Assembly (NCBI GenBank): GCA_001897995.1
Contig: MKRV01000210.1
Span: 21,756-85,755, forward strand
Length of the DNA: 64,000 nt
Direction: 5' to 3'
Source: Alphaproteobacteria bacterium 65-37
GTDB lineage: Bacteria > Pseudomonadota > Alphaproteobacteria > Reyranellales > Reyranellaceae
The translations under genes were made by a program, and so were the position numbers. Below are positions 33,748-44,213 of this stretch, piece by piece (the first letter of the stretch is position 1; each line of letters begins with the position of its first letter). The notes beneath the pieces are model-generated. The model saw only the letters and a program-made list of their open reading frames with translations. It was not told the DNA's origin and did not search any database.

Positions 33748-35685
33748 ATGAAAGATATCCCGCTCGCTCAGCTGTGCTCCAAGGACTACATCCGGACCGT
33801 CCGCAGGGTCTGGGAAAGGTTCGTCACCGACCGCCCGGTCGACGACGATGCCGTGCGCGATGTCGTCATCGAGTCGTGGCGCCGCTGCCGGCAGAACGGC
33901 GTCAATCCGGCGACCAAATCGGCGCCACTGCGGGTCAACGGTCCTGACGTCGACCGCTTCCAGCGGCGCAACGCGCCGTTCTACGACGCGGTGCGCGCGT
34001 GCGTGCCGCCGATCGTTCCCTATCTCATGGGTTCGCGCACCATCCTGATCACCAGCGATCCCGACGGCACCCTGCTGTCGGTCGACGGCGATCCGCATCT
34101 CACCGACCGGCTCGCCGCTGACCACATCGTTCCGGGCGCCGCGTGGCACGAGTGCAGCAGCGGCACCAATGCGGTGGGCACGGCGCTGGCGCTGGGGAAG
34201 GCGCTGCACATCCATGCCGAGGAGCACTTCTGTGAAGTCGCCAAGCCCTGGAGCTGCACCGCCGCGGTGATCCGCGATCCACTAGACCGTCGCATCGTCG
34301 GCGTGGTCGATATCACCGGGCCGCCCGACACGGTCAACGCGCAGACCTGGCCGTTCGTCATGTCGCTGGTCGGCCAGCTGCAGGGCCACTTGCAGAAGCA
34401 CGCGCTGGCCAAGCGGGCGCGGCTGATTGAGCTGTTTGAAGCCGCAATTGGCGGGCGTGAGACCGCTGCCGTCCTGCTCGACGCGCAGGGCCGCGTGATC
34501 GCGCGCACGGTGCAGGCCTCCTCGGCATTGCGCGAGCACGGCCTCAGCCGGACGCAAGCGATGGGCGAACTTGTCGCGGCACCGCGCGGAGAGGTCGCGC
34601 CGAAATGGCTGGCATCGCTGGCGCCGGGAATCCGGCCGGAATGGCTGTCCCCGCTCAGGGAGAATGGGCATTGCATCGGCGCCATCCTACATTTGCCTAC
34701 GACCGGTCGCGGACAGCGCACGAGGTCGCACCGCACGGAGGCAGAGGAGCCGCTGGCGCCAGCTTTCCAAGCGCTGCTCCAGACATCACCATCGCTCGAG
34801 AGCCTTCTGCGGCAGGCCGAGCGTTTCGCCGCAGCGAGCACACCGTTGCTGCTCGAGGGGGAGACCGGCACCGGCAAGGATGTGCTGGCGCGTGCCGTGC
34901 ACGCGGCGGGTCCTTTCCAGTCGGGTCCTTTCGTGCCTGTCAATTGCGCTGCCTTGCCGCGCGATATCCTGGCAAGCGAGCTGTTCGGCCACGCCGAAGG
35001 AGCTTTTACCGGCGCGCGCCGTGGCGGCTCCCGCGGCCGTTTCGAGCAGGCCCATGGCGGCGTGCTGTTCCTCGACGAGATCGGCGATATGCCCTGCGAC
35101 CTGCAGCCCTATCTGCTGCGCGCCCTGGAGGAAGGCGCTGTGTGGCGGCTCGGCGAGGCGGCGCCGCGCAGGATCGCGATGCGAGTCATTGCCGCCACCA
35201 ATCGTCCTCTTGCCAAGGACATGGCGGCCGGGCGCTTCCGCGCCGACCTCTATCATCGTCTCAACGTCACTTGCCTGAGCTTGCCGCCACTGCGCGAACG
35301 GACAGGCGACATTCCGCATCTTGTCGGGCATATGCTGCGCGACATCGCTGGTGCGGCGTCTGCGACACGGATCGCACCGGAGGTCATGGATGTCTTCCTG
35401 CGCTACCGTTGGCCTGGTAACGTACGCGAGTTGCGCAATTGTTTGCAGCGCATGGTTCTGCTGGCGACGGACCCTATACTCAGCCTCGATCTTCTGCCGA
35501 CGGCAATTCTGGAGGATGAGTCGCCGTGCGGCTTACCCCTCGCCTCGACGATCCGCGGCGCCGAGCGACAGATGGTGCTAGCCGCCATTCGGCGCGAGGG
35601 CGGGAACCTCAGCCGCGCCGCTCGATCGCTAGGTATCGCTCGAACGACGCTCTATCGGCACATCCGTCGCTGCAGTACCGATTGA
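33748..35685 (+). CDS. Sigma-54-dependent activator, AcoR-like enhancer-binding protein
   Basis: A 645-residue regulator. The N-terminal 300 residues contain a GAF-like sensory region (VPGAAWHECSSGTNAVGTAL; VVDITGPPDTVNAQTW) as in AcoR and other ketone, aldehyde or alkane-responsive activators. The AAA+ domain has Walker A GETGTGKD (about 371), the sigma-54-contact loop GAFTGA and Walker B LFLDEIGD. A C-terminal Fis helix-turn-helix follows (GGNLSRAARSLGIARTTLYRHI). The start may be ATG 33748 or the GTG/TTG just before it; GGAGG lies upstream of all. It is divergent from the LLM/esterase operon and is its obvious activator. Confidence 0.94.
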   Translation: MKDIPLAQLCSKDYIRTVRRVWERFVTDRPVDDDAVRDVVIESWRRCRQNGVNPATKSAPLRVNGPDVDRFQRRNAPFYDAVRACVPPIVPYLMGSRTILITSDPDGTLLSVDGDPHLTDRLAADHIVPGAAWHECSSGTNAVGTALALGKALHIHAEEHFCEVAKPWSCTAAVIRDPLDRRIVGVVDITGPPDTVNAQTWPFVMSLVGQLQGHLQKHALAKRARLIELFEAAIGGRETAAVLLDAQGRVIARTVQASSALREHGLSRTQAMGELVAAPRGEVAPKWLASLAPGIRPEWLSPLRENGHCIGAILHLPTTGRGQRTRSHRTEAEEPLAPAFQALLQTSPSLESLLRQAERFAAASTPLLLEGETGTGKDVLARAVHAAGPFQSGPFVPVNCAALPRDILASELFGHAEGAFTGARRGGSRGRFEQAHGGVLFLDEIGDMPCDLQPYLLRALEEGAVWRLGEAAPRRIAMRVIAATNRPLAKDMAAGRFRADLYHRLNVTCLSLPPLRERTGDIPHLVGHMLRDIAGAASATRIAPEVMDVFLRYRWPGNVRELRNCLQRMVLLATDPILSLDLLPTAILEDESPCGLPLASTIRGAERQMVLAAIRREGGNLSRAARSLGIARTTLYRHIRRCSTD

Positions 35686-36257
35686 AGTCATTGTCGAGGG
35701 TGTTCGATTTCGCTTGAGCCGTACGCGGTACGGGCGCCGTTCCCATTTTCCAGATCAGGCCCTGCGGCGGGGAGGAGTCATGCTTGAAACGTGGCTCTAC
35801 GGCCCGGTCAAAAGCCTTCTCCAAACCGCCAATGCGCGCACCGGCAATCAAGATCGGTTTGCTTCGCACCACGTGGTCCTTCACGTCCGGATAAATCCCC
35901 CTGCGCAGGTTGGCTTTCTCTCGCTTCAAAGACAGTCGGGTGCTGGCGAGCTATGTTCTCTCGATTCTCGGAATAATGTCTCTCGACTGAAGTGCATTGT
36001 TTCGCTCGTCTGCCAGGCTATGTCGGAAAGGTGCTGATGCACTCGCGACCTGCACTCGGATCAAGGAATGCACCATGATTCCCAGCAGCCGAATGCTGCT
36101 GCTTTCACGGCGGGGTGGCGGGCCCGACCAAAAAGCCGTGCTGGCCGATCCGCGGTGAGGCAATGGATTGGGCCGGTAATGTCGCGGAAGGGTCGGAAGG
36201 GGGCCGGCTCGCGCCGTCTTTCCTTTCGAATGCCTCCTTCGGAAGCGTCGGCGCCGG
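35686..36257. other. Gene-poor stretch after the activator gene
   Basis: No intact gene. A minus-strand frame near 35870-35825 reads SKPILIAGARIGGL, like the FAD-binding start of salicylate-hydroxylase type enzymes, but it diverges at once (EKAFDRAVEP), so at most a tiny remnant. A 6-bp hairpin lies at 35719-35733. The rest, up to the ligase stop at 36258, shows nothing I can name. Confidence 0.35.
35719..35733 (+). terminator. Weak hairpin after the activator gene
   Basis: CCGTAC-GCG-GTACGG is a 6-bp stem with a 3-base loop, 34 bases after the stop codon. A T-rich patch (CCCATTTT) begins only about 10 bases further, so a Rho-independent terminator is possible but not typical. Confidence 0.3.
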
Positions 36258-37901
<1,644 letters not shown>

Positions 37902-37957
37902 GATCTCCTCCCGACGAAAAACTGGCGCAAGCGGTGTCTCGAGTTAGCTGGAATAGC

Positions 37958-38979
37958 TCATTCGACTGCCTGCTTTTCCTGAACGGCGGCCGGGCTGTCT
38001 GTCCCTGTCAAATCCGTCAGCAGCGGCAGAACCTCGGCGGCGACGCGCTCGATCTGCGCCTGACGCAGCTCATACGGTCCCAGCAAGTCGAGCACGATGT
38101 GCCGCACGCCGGCGGCATAGAAGGCACGCATGCACTCGGCAACGTTGGCCGCCGGGCCGAGGGCACAGTAGCGTTGCGCCGCCTTGCGGAAATCCATGGC
38201 GTAGCGAACGCTTAGTGTCTCGGACGCCGCGTCGAGCGCCTTCTCGTATGTGTCGTCCAGCCGCGTGAACAGCAGATGGCCCGTGCCGAAGCGGGCAAGC
38301 TTGCGCCCAGCGGCTGTCGCAGCCATCGCAATCACATCGAGGCTGCTTCGGTACATCTCCGGTGTTAACACGTACGACATCCAGCCATCGGCCAAGCGGC
38401 CCTGCGCTTCAGCGCTCCTTCCGATCGTCCGCCGCACCAGATCGGCGGGCCTCCCGATTGCCGCGGGGGTGGTTGCATCTGAACTTCGCTGAAGGTGCTG
38501 AACCTTCCCTGATGCGTGACCGGCTCGCCAGTCCAGAGCTTGCGCAGTACCACGATCCCTTCGCTGAGCCGCGCGCCGCGCTCCCGAATTGGTGCGCCGG
38601 CCAGAGCGTATTCCTTAGGGAACTCGCCGCCGACACCAACGCCAAAGATGAGGCGCCCCTCGGTCAGATGGTCGAGGGTCGCAACCTGCTTGGCCACCGG
38701 CCCCGCGTGCCGCAGTGGCAGTAGATAGACCGATGTCCCAAACAGCAGCCGCCGGCTGACGACGGCAGCCTGAGCAAGCTGTAGCAGCGGATCAAGGATG
38801 GGGATGGCGAAGGCGATGTGATCGCCAACCCACAGCGAGTCGAAGCCGCTTCGGTCCACGAGTTGCACCAGCGAGACCAGTTCGTCGATGCGTGGAAGCC
38901 ATGGGCCAGTCGCAGGTTCGGTGCGACGGTGGATGGTCTGGATGCCGATTCGTAGGCGAGCATCGAGTGGCAGTGGCAT
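37958..38979 (-). pseudogene. LLM-class oxidoreductase with a one-base frameshift
   Basis: ATG 38979 starts MPLPLDARLRIGIQTIHRR, and the first 200 residues are normal (GFDSLWVGDHIAFAIPILDPLLQLAQAA; TLDHLTEGRLIFGVGVGGEFPKEYA; GGPPIWCGGRSEGALKR). At about 38410 one base is missing; restoring it joins to GRLADGWMSYVLTPEMYRSSLD and the proper C-terminus ending at 37958. The only defect is this single deletion in AAGCGCAGGG. Either a recent inactivation or a sequencing error. The reading frames otherwise match an F420/FMN-dependent LLM family of about 335 residues. Confidence 0.85.
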
Positions 38980-39004
38980 GGACGTCTTCCCCGAGGACCG
39001 GAAC

Positions 39005-40048
39005 TCAAGTGGTGGCAAAGCCCTGGAAGGCATGCGGTATCCGGCGGATGTCGGCGACGAGCTCGCGCACCAGTCCGGGCTCTGTTCCCGGTGCCAAGTT
39101 CAGCTCGATAGCGTCAGCCACTCCACCGAAACGGGTTTCGATGGCAGGCACGATCTCGTCGTAAGTGCCGCAGGCCGCAAAGATGCGCACAACGTCGTCC
39201 GAGACAAGTGCCGCCATTTCCTTCCAGCGGCCCTGGACCGAGAGATCGTGCAGCTTCATCCCGAGATCCTGGAGCCCATGCAGCTCCAGGATGGGCATAT
39301 AGGTACGCGTGGAACCGTAGAAGGCGATGCGGAAGCGCACCCAGTCCATGGCTTTCGCCACCGACGCGGCGTCCGGCCCGGTCGCGACGAAGCCGCCGCC
39401 ATGCACGTTGAAATGCTCGCGCTTGCGGCCGCTGCGGCGCATGCCCTCCACCAGGCGCGGCATGCACACTTCCTCAAGATAGCGCCGCGAGCAGATCGGG
39501 TGCAGCCGCACACCGTCGGCGACCTCACCGGCCACCCGCAACATTGCCGGCCCAACCGCTGCAATTGTCACCGGGACCATCGGCAGGCCGGTGGGCTCGG
39601 GCGAAAAATCCGGGGTCATCAGCGTGAGCCGATAGTGCTCGCCCTCGTAACGCAGCTCTTCGCCAGTCTGCCAACAGCGCCAGATCGCGCGCAGCGCTCG
39701 AACATAGTCGCGCAGACGCGGTGCCGGCGGGCTCCAAGGAACGCCGAAGCGGCGTTCATTGTGGCCTTTCACCTGGCTGCCCAGGCCGAGCACGAAGCGG
39801 CCTGTTGAATTGGCGTGCAGGTCCCAAGCCTGCATTGCTGTCACCGCCGGACTGCGCGGAAAGGCGACTGCGACAGACGTCGTAAGCGCGAGCCGTTTGG
39901 TCGCAAGCGCCGCGACGGCGAGCGGCAAGAATGGGTCATGCTTCGCCTCCACCGTCATGAGCGCGTCGAACCCAGCCGTCTCCGCCGCTCGCGCTGCCGA
40001 TCCGGTCTGATTCCAGTCGTTCACCGGCAGCATCGTAAACACCTGCAT
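39005..40048 (-). CDS. LLM-class oxidoreductase (TIGR03617-like)
   Basis: A 347-residue TIM-barrel flavin or F420 enzyme: ARAAETAGFDALMTVEAKHDPFLPLAVAALATKRLALTTSVAVAFPRSPAVTAMQAWDLHANSTGRFVLGLGSQVKGHNERRFG is cut here only by motif ends (AETAGFDALM, GRFVLGLGSQVKGH, RLRDYVRALRAIW, GPAMLRVAGEVADGVRLHP). The start is ATG 40048, after GAGGGGTTGGG; the frame extends to 40084 without an ATG. It lies 37 bp after the nitronate-monooxygenase-like gene and 25 bp before the broken LLM, so three redox enzymes are in a row. Its cofactor cannot be decided from sequence. Confidence 0.9.
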   Translation of the reverse strand: MQVFTMLPVNDWNQTGSAARAAETAGFDALMTVEAKHDPFLPLAVAALATKRLALTTSVAVAFPRSPAVTAMQAWDLHANSTGRFVLGLGSQVKGHNERRFGVPWSPPAPRLRDYVRALRAIWRCWQTGEELRYEGEHYRLTLMTPDFSPEPTGLPMVPVTIAAVGPAMLRVAGEVADGVRLHPICSRRYLEEVCMPRLVEGMRRSGRKREHFNVHGGGFVATGPDAASVAKAMDWVRFRIAFYGSTRTYMPILELHGLQDLGMKLHDLSVQGRWKEMAALVSDDVVRIFAACGTYDEIVPAIETRFGGVADAIELNLAPGTEPGLVRELVADIRRIPHAFQGFATT

Positions 40049-40084
40049 CGCGCCCAACCCCTCACGTGGTCCGCTCGTCGGCAA

Positions 40085-41116
40085 TCAGGTTGCGATCCGC
40101 CGGCACAGTCGGTCGAGCGCGGCGTCCGCCTCTCGGACGATTTGCTGGACGACCTCAGCAGCCGGCACAACCGACCCGACCAGACCGCAGCTTTGGCCTG
40201 CGGGCAAAACGCCGTTCTCCACATCACCCTCCAGCCGGCCGCGCTCCGAAGCCGGGTGACCCACGTGCACGGCCTGCAAGGGATAGGGTTCGATCTCGTG
40301 CTCGCGCCCAACCCAGGAGTCGGTGAAACGGTTGCGAATCAGACGGCAAGGCTTGCCGCTGTGGGCCCGGGTCACGACGGTCCCAGCGGTGCTGGTTGCC
40401 ACGATCTTCTTCTTGTAGTTTTCGTGCGCCCGCGCCTCATAGGTGGCGATGAAGCGCGTGCCCATCCAGATCCCTTGTGCGCCGAACGCCAATGCCGCAG
40501 CGAGCCCGCGGCCGTCTGCAAGGCCGCCGCCAGCCAGGACTGGCACCTCCACGGCGTCTACGACCGCTGGCACCAGCACCGCAGTTCCGATCTGGCCAAC
40601 ATGGCCGCCGCCGTCACAACCCGTGGCAATAACTGCATCAACGCCATCTGCAACGGCACGCTCCGCATGCTGCACTGCTCCGACCACCGACATCACGAAA
40701 ATGCCGCGCGCGTGCGCCTCCGGCACTACGGCGGCGGGGCTGCCGAGCCCTGATATGAGCACGGGGACTCGCTCATCAAGGACCACCTTCACCATCGCAG
40801 AGACAGAGGCCGTATAGCGTTCGACCTCCGCCCCGGCGGCCCGCACGGTTGCGAACAAGATGTCGACGCCGAATGGCCTGTCCGTGCGCGCCCGCACAGC
40901 ACGGATCTCACTACGTAGCTCGTCTGCCGTCATGTTCGATCCGGCACCAATCACACCGAGACCACCGGCGGCTGATACCGCCGCGGCAAGTTCTGCGCGC
41001 GCGACCCAGCCCATGCCCGCCTGGAATACCGGGTGCTCCAAGCCAAGTCGCTTGCAGAGCGGTGTCAGTAGGCGGTGCCGGGCCAGTGTGGCCAACGTTT
41101 CCCTCGTCGGCGTCAT
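40085..41116 (-). CDS. Nitronate monooxygenase/NPD-family FMN enzyme (second)
   Basis: A 343-residue FMN barrel: LGLEHPVFQAGMGWVARAELAAAVSAAGGLGVIGAG, VIATGCDGGGHVGQIGTAVLVPAVVDAV, LAGGGLADGRGLAAALAFGAQGIWMGTRFIATYEARAHENYKK, all classical NPD text with the active-site His in GGGHVG. Only residues up to 20 at a time are quoted elsewhere; the point here is the match to bacterial enoyl-reductase/nitronate oxygenase relatives such as FabK-like proteins. It is the first gene of the leftward 41.1-36.3 kb run and is divergent from the P450 operon across a 331 bp regulatory gap. Confidence 0.9.
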   Translation of the reverse strand: MTPTRETLATLARHRLLTPLCKRLGLEHPVFQAGMGWVARAELAAAVSAAGGLGVIGAGSNMTADELRSEIRAVRARTDRPFGVDILFATVRAAGAEVERYTASVSAMVKVVLDERVPVLISGLGSPAAVVPEAHARGIFVMSVVGAVQHAERAVADGVDAVIATGCDGGGHVGQIGTAVLVPAVVDAVEVPVLAGGGLADGRGLAAALAFGAQGIWMGTRFIATYEARAHENYKKKIVATSTAGTVVTRAHSGKPCRLIRNRFTDSWVGREHEIEPYPLQAVHVGHPASERGRLEGDVENGVLPAGQSCGLVGSVVPAAEVVQQIVREADAALDRLCRRIAT

Positions 41117-41293
41117 GAAGGTCCTTCCCTGATGCGAACTAGGCGATCGCCTTCATCGACATCATTCGCTCCGGTATCGCTACCGCAAAGCGGCTCGTGC
41201 TGGCACTCGGGTCGTTCGCTCTAATCGCGTCGCCTCTGGTTCCTTTACCCGCGTCGTCGCTGGTCTTGTGCGCAAACCAACTCCTGGTCTGCA

Positions 41294-41425
41294 TTGACAT
41301 ACCTTGCACTATAGGTAGGCTATTCGAATTGTCATTCGAAAATTTGCTGCACTTGCCGGAATTAGCTGGACGGCTCGCCAGCTTCGATTTGACTCGGCTG
41401 GCATTTCAAATGAACATTAGATTTC
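41294..41425 (+). promoter_or_regulatory. P450 promoter region with two operator-like copies (D1, D2)
   Basis: TTGACA at 41294-41299 is followed after 16 bases by TAGGCT, a plausible -35/-10 pair. Overlapping the expected start is a perfect dyad, ATTCGAAT-TGTC-ATTCGAA (41322-41340), copy D1 of the shared element. Copy D2 (TTCAAATGAACATTAGA, 41405-41421) lies 23-43 bp before the P450 ATG. A repressor bound here would block the promoter. The element at 57064-57084 matches D1 at 18 of 21 positions. The remaining 41117-41447 DNA holds nothing else. Confidence 0.55.
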
Positions 41426-41447
41426 GACTTATATGCGGTGAAGGTCC

Positions 41448-42665
41448 ATGGAAACAGCCCCCGATCTGACGCATCCAGACTTCATCTCTGATCCGCACAA
41501 CGTGTATCGGCGGCTGCGCGCAGAAGAACCTCTTCACTGGAACCCATCCCTTAAGGGATGGGTTATCACGCGCCACGCCGATGCCTCTCTGGTGTTGAAA
41601 GACCCCCGCTTCTCGGCTGCAAAGCTGGATCCCTTTCTGAGCCATATCGGACCAGACACGCGAGGCAAGATCGAGCGGCTAACTGCTGTGCTGGCGGATT
41701 GGATGGTGTTCAATGATCCACCGCGCCATGAGAAGCTGCGCAAGGCCCTTGCCAAGTGCTTCCTGCCGCAGGAAATCGCGCGTCTCCAGCCGATGATAAC
41801 GCAACGCGTTGAAGAACTGCTGGACGGCTTCAGGGGGCGCGGTCGGGTGGATTTCATCGAGGCGTTCGCCTTTACGCTGCCGGCGCGCGTGATTTCGGAC
41901 CTGTTCGGTGTTCCCAGGGAGCGGGTCGAGGATCTCAGAAAGTGGTCCGAAAACCTCAAGGACTTCGTCGCCTTGGCCCGCGCCACGCCGGACAAGTACG
42001 ACCGGGCAAGCGGGGCTGTAAGTGAGATGGTCACATTCTTTCGCGAGACGCTCCATGACCACCGCCGCAATCCACGTGACGACTTGACCGGGCGGCTTCT
42101 TGAGGCAGGGACCGGACCGGAGGGACTGAGTGAAGACGAGATGGTTTCGACGCTCACCCTCCTGCTCTTTGCTGGCCACGAAACAACGGCCAGCCTGTTG
42201 GCCAACGGGCTCTATTGGCTCCTGCGAAACCCGGCCTCGATTGAGGCGCTGCGGCGCAATCGGTCCCTCATCCCGGGCGCTGTCGAGGAAATGCTGCGGT
42301 ACGAGGGGCCTGCCCAGACGGTGACGCGGATTGCTACCGAAGATCTGCGTTTGGGTGATGCGGATATCCGACGAGGGCAGCGTGTTTTCGTGGCGCTGAA
42401 TTCCGCCGCCCGAGATTCGACCGTCCTCGCGGACCCCGACCTTTTCAAGGTTGACCGTCCTGTCAACCGCCACGTCGCCTTCGGTTTGGGCATTCACTTC
42501 TGCCTTGGTGCACCGCTCGCCCGCCTCGAAGCTCGGATTGCGTTCGACCGGCTGCTTTCGAGGCTGCCGGAAATCCGGCTCGAGACGCCTCAACCGGAAT
42601 GGCACGACGAACTCGTGACGCGCAGCATGAAGCAGCTCGTTATCTCTTATGTCATGGCGGACTGA
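41448..42665 (+). CDS. Cytochrome P450
   Basis: A soluble bacterial class I P450 of 405 residues. It shows the I-helix LLFAGHETTASLL (about residue 240), the K-helix ExxR in AVEEMLRYEGP, and the heme-binding loop FGLGIHFCLGAPLARLEAR with Cys near 351. The ATG at 41448 has GTGAAGG 6 bases upstream. It is the first gene of a rightward run with a CoA ligase 3 bp downstream, so it may hydroxylate a ring or side chain before or after CoA activation, as CYP125/CYP142 do for cholesterol. Redox partners (ferredoxin and reductase) are not in the window. Confidence 0.95.
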   Translation: METAPDLTHPDFISDPHNVYRRLRAEEPLHWNPSLKGWVITRHADASLVLKDPRFSAAKLDPFLSHIGPDTRGKIERLTAVLADWMVFNDPPRHEKLRKALAKCFLPQEIARLQPMITQRVEELLDGFRGRGRVDFIEAFAFTLPARVISDLFGVPRERVEDLRKWSENLKDFVALARATPDKYDRASGAVSEMVTFFRETLHDHRRNPRDDLTGRLLEAGTGPEGLSEDEMVSTLTLLLFAGHETTASLLANGLYWLLRNPASIEALRRNRSLIPGAVEEMLRYEGPAQTVTRIATEDLRLGDADIRRGQRVFVALNSAARDSTVLADPDLFKVDRPVNRHVAFGLGIHFCLGAPLARLEARIAFDRLLSRLPEIRLETPQPEWHDELVTRSMKQLVISYVMAD

Positions 42666-42668
42666 AAC

Positions 42669-44213
42669 ATGTCGCATGCTCCATTCGGTCAAGATGCCGC
42701 CCTCGCCGCCCGAATTACTGTTGGCGAGCTCTTGCGGGCGCAAGCGCGCATGCGGCCGAGATCGCCAGCCGTTGTCGATCGAGGCCGCATGTGCACCTAT
42801 GGTGAGTTCAATACGCGCGTAAACCGCCTGGCGCATGCCCTGGCCGCTCTCGGGCTGCAGCGAGGCGATCGCGTCGCAATCCTTTCCGAGAACCGTTGCG
42901 AATACCTTGAGTTGGCTTTCGCCGGGGCAAAGCTCGGGCTGATCCTCTGCGCTCTGAATTGGCGGCTTACCGAAGAAGAGCTGGCTCACTGCATTCGTTT
43001 GACGACACCCAAGGCGGCGCTGGTCTCGGAGCGGTTCGCGGGTGCGCTGAGCGCCCTCGAAGATGGCTGTCACACCATCATCGAACTGGGGGCGGATTAC
43101 GAGAAACGGCTGGCGGCACAGCCTGTCGACGAACCCGACATCGCGGCACAGCCAGAGGATGGTCTGGTTATCATCTACACCAGCGGAACAACCGGACTGC
43201 CCAAGGGCGCCCTGATCAGCCACCGGGCCGAGATCGCGAGGCTGCACGTCAACTGCCTCGACTTTGACCTCGATCGCACTGATGCCTTCGTGGCATGGCC
43301 CCCAATGTTCCACATGGTGTCATTGGACCAATCGATCAGCTTGCTCAGCATCGGCGGGAAGGTGGTCATCGTCGACGGGTTCGACGTTGCCCAGATCTTG
43401 GAGAGCGTCGAGACGGAGCGGCAATGGTGGCTTGTCCTGATGCCCGGCATGATCGACCAGGTTATTCGTGAGCTTCGTGCGCGAACCATCAGGCCCAAAG
43501 GAATCAAATTGATTGGCGCCATGGCCGACCTCGTTCCGCGGGCGCAGATCGCGGAGATCACGCAGCTGCTGCAGGCCTCCTACGCCAATACTTTCGGCTC
43601 GACCGAAACCGGAATCCCGCCGATGTCGGGTGGTCGCATCCCCATCGGTGAGGTGCCGACCGAGCTGTCAAAAAGCCAAAACTCGCTGTGCGAGTTCCGA
43701 CTCGTCGATGCGGAAGACCGGGACGTGCCAGATGGAACACCTGGAGAGCTGGCATTTCGCGGTCCAACGCTTTTCAGCGGCTACTGGAACGCCCCGGAAG
43801 TGAACGCGAAGGACTTCCGCGGTGGATGGTTCCACATGGGCGATATGTTCGTCCGGCGGCCGGACGGTAGGCTCGATTTCGTCGACCGTGCCAAGTACTT
43901 GATCAAGTCGGGCGGCGAGAACATCTACCCGGCCGAGATCGAGCGCGTCCTGCTCGCGGACCATCGTGTCGCCGACGCCGTCGTGGTCCGCAGTCGCGAC
44001 GCGAAGTGGGGCGAGGTGCCTGTGGCTTTCGTCGCGCGGCGGGACGAAGGCCTGACCGCCGACGACCTTGTCGAGCTCTGCCGCCGGCATCTCGCCGGCT
44101 ACAAGCGCCCGAAGGACATCCGCTTCGTCGCCTTCGATGCCCTGCCGCGGAGCACCACGGGCAAGATCCAGCGCCACGAGGTCGAGCGCTGGCTGGCGCA
44201 GGAGCACGCATGA
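42669..44213 (+). CDS. Acyl-CoA ligase (AMP-forming)
   Basis: A 514-residue ANL ligase: AILSENRCEYLELAFAGAKLG, the P-loop IIYTSGTTGLPKGALISHRA (about residues 167-186), FGSTETGIPPMSGGR for the adenylate pocket, DRAKYLIKSGGENIYPAEIE and the catalytic Lys in STTGKIQRHEVERW. The start ATG is 3 bp after the P450 stop and its own stop overlaps the ATG of the thiolase-like gene (ATGA), so P450, ligase, aldolase-like and DUF35 are coupled. It probably makes the CoA ester that the aldolase-like pair later acts on. Confidence 0.94.
   Translation: MSHAPFGQDAALAARITVGELLRAQARMRPRSPAVVDRGRMCTYGEFNTRVNRLAHALAALGLQRGDRVAILSENRCEYLELAFAGAKLGLILCALNWRLTEEELAHCIRLTTPKAALVSERFAGALSALEDGCHTIIELGADYEKRLAAQPVDEPDIAAQPEDGLVIIYTSGTTGLPKGALISHRAEIARLHVNCLDFDLDRTDAFVAWPPMFHMVSLDQSISLLSIGGKVVIVDGFDVAQILESVETERQWWLVLMPGMIDQVIRELRARTIRPKGIKLIGAMADLVPRAQIAEITQLLQASYANTFGSTETGIPPMSGGRIPIGEVPTELSKSQNSLCEFRLVDAEDRDVPDGTPGELAFRGPTLFSGYWNAPEVNAKDFRGGWFHMGDMFVRRPDGRLDFVDRAKYLIKSGGENIYPAEIERVLLADHRVADAVVVRSRDAKWGEVPVAFVARRDEGLTADDLVELCRRHLAGYKRPKDIRFVAFDALPRSTTGKIQRHEVERWLAQEHA

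Noticed and set aside
35815..35880. FAD-monooxygenase pseudogene on the minus strand (SKPILIAGARIGGL)
   Set aside because: Only about 14 residues resemble the family and the rest diverges at once; too little to annotate as a gene remnant.
36060..36095. CAGCAG/CTGCTG hairpin as a terminator for the CoA ligase
   Set aside because: It is about 170 bp after the stop, has short arms and no T-run in either direction.
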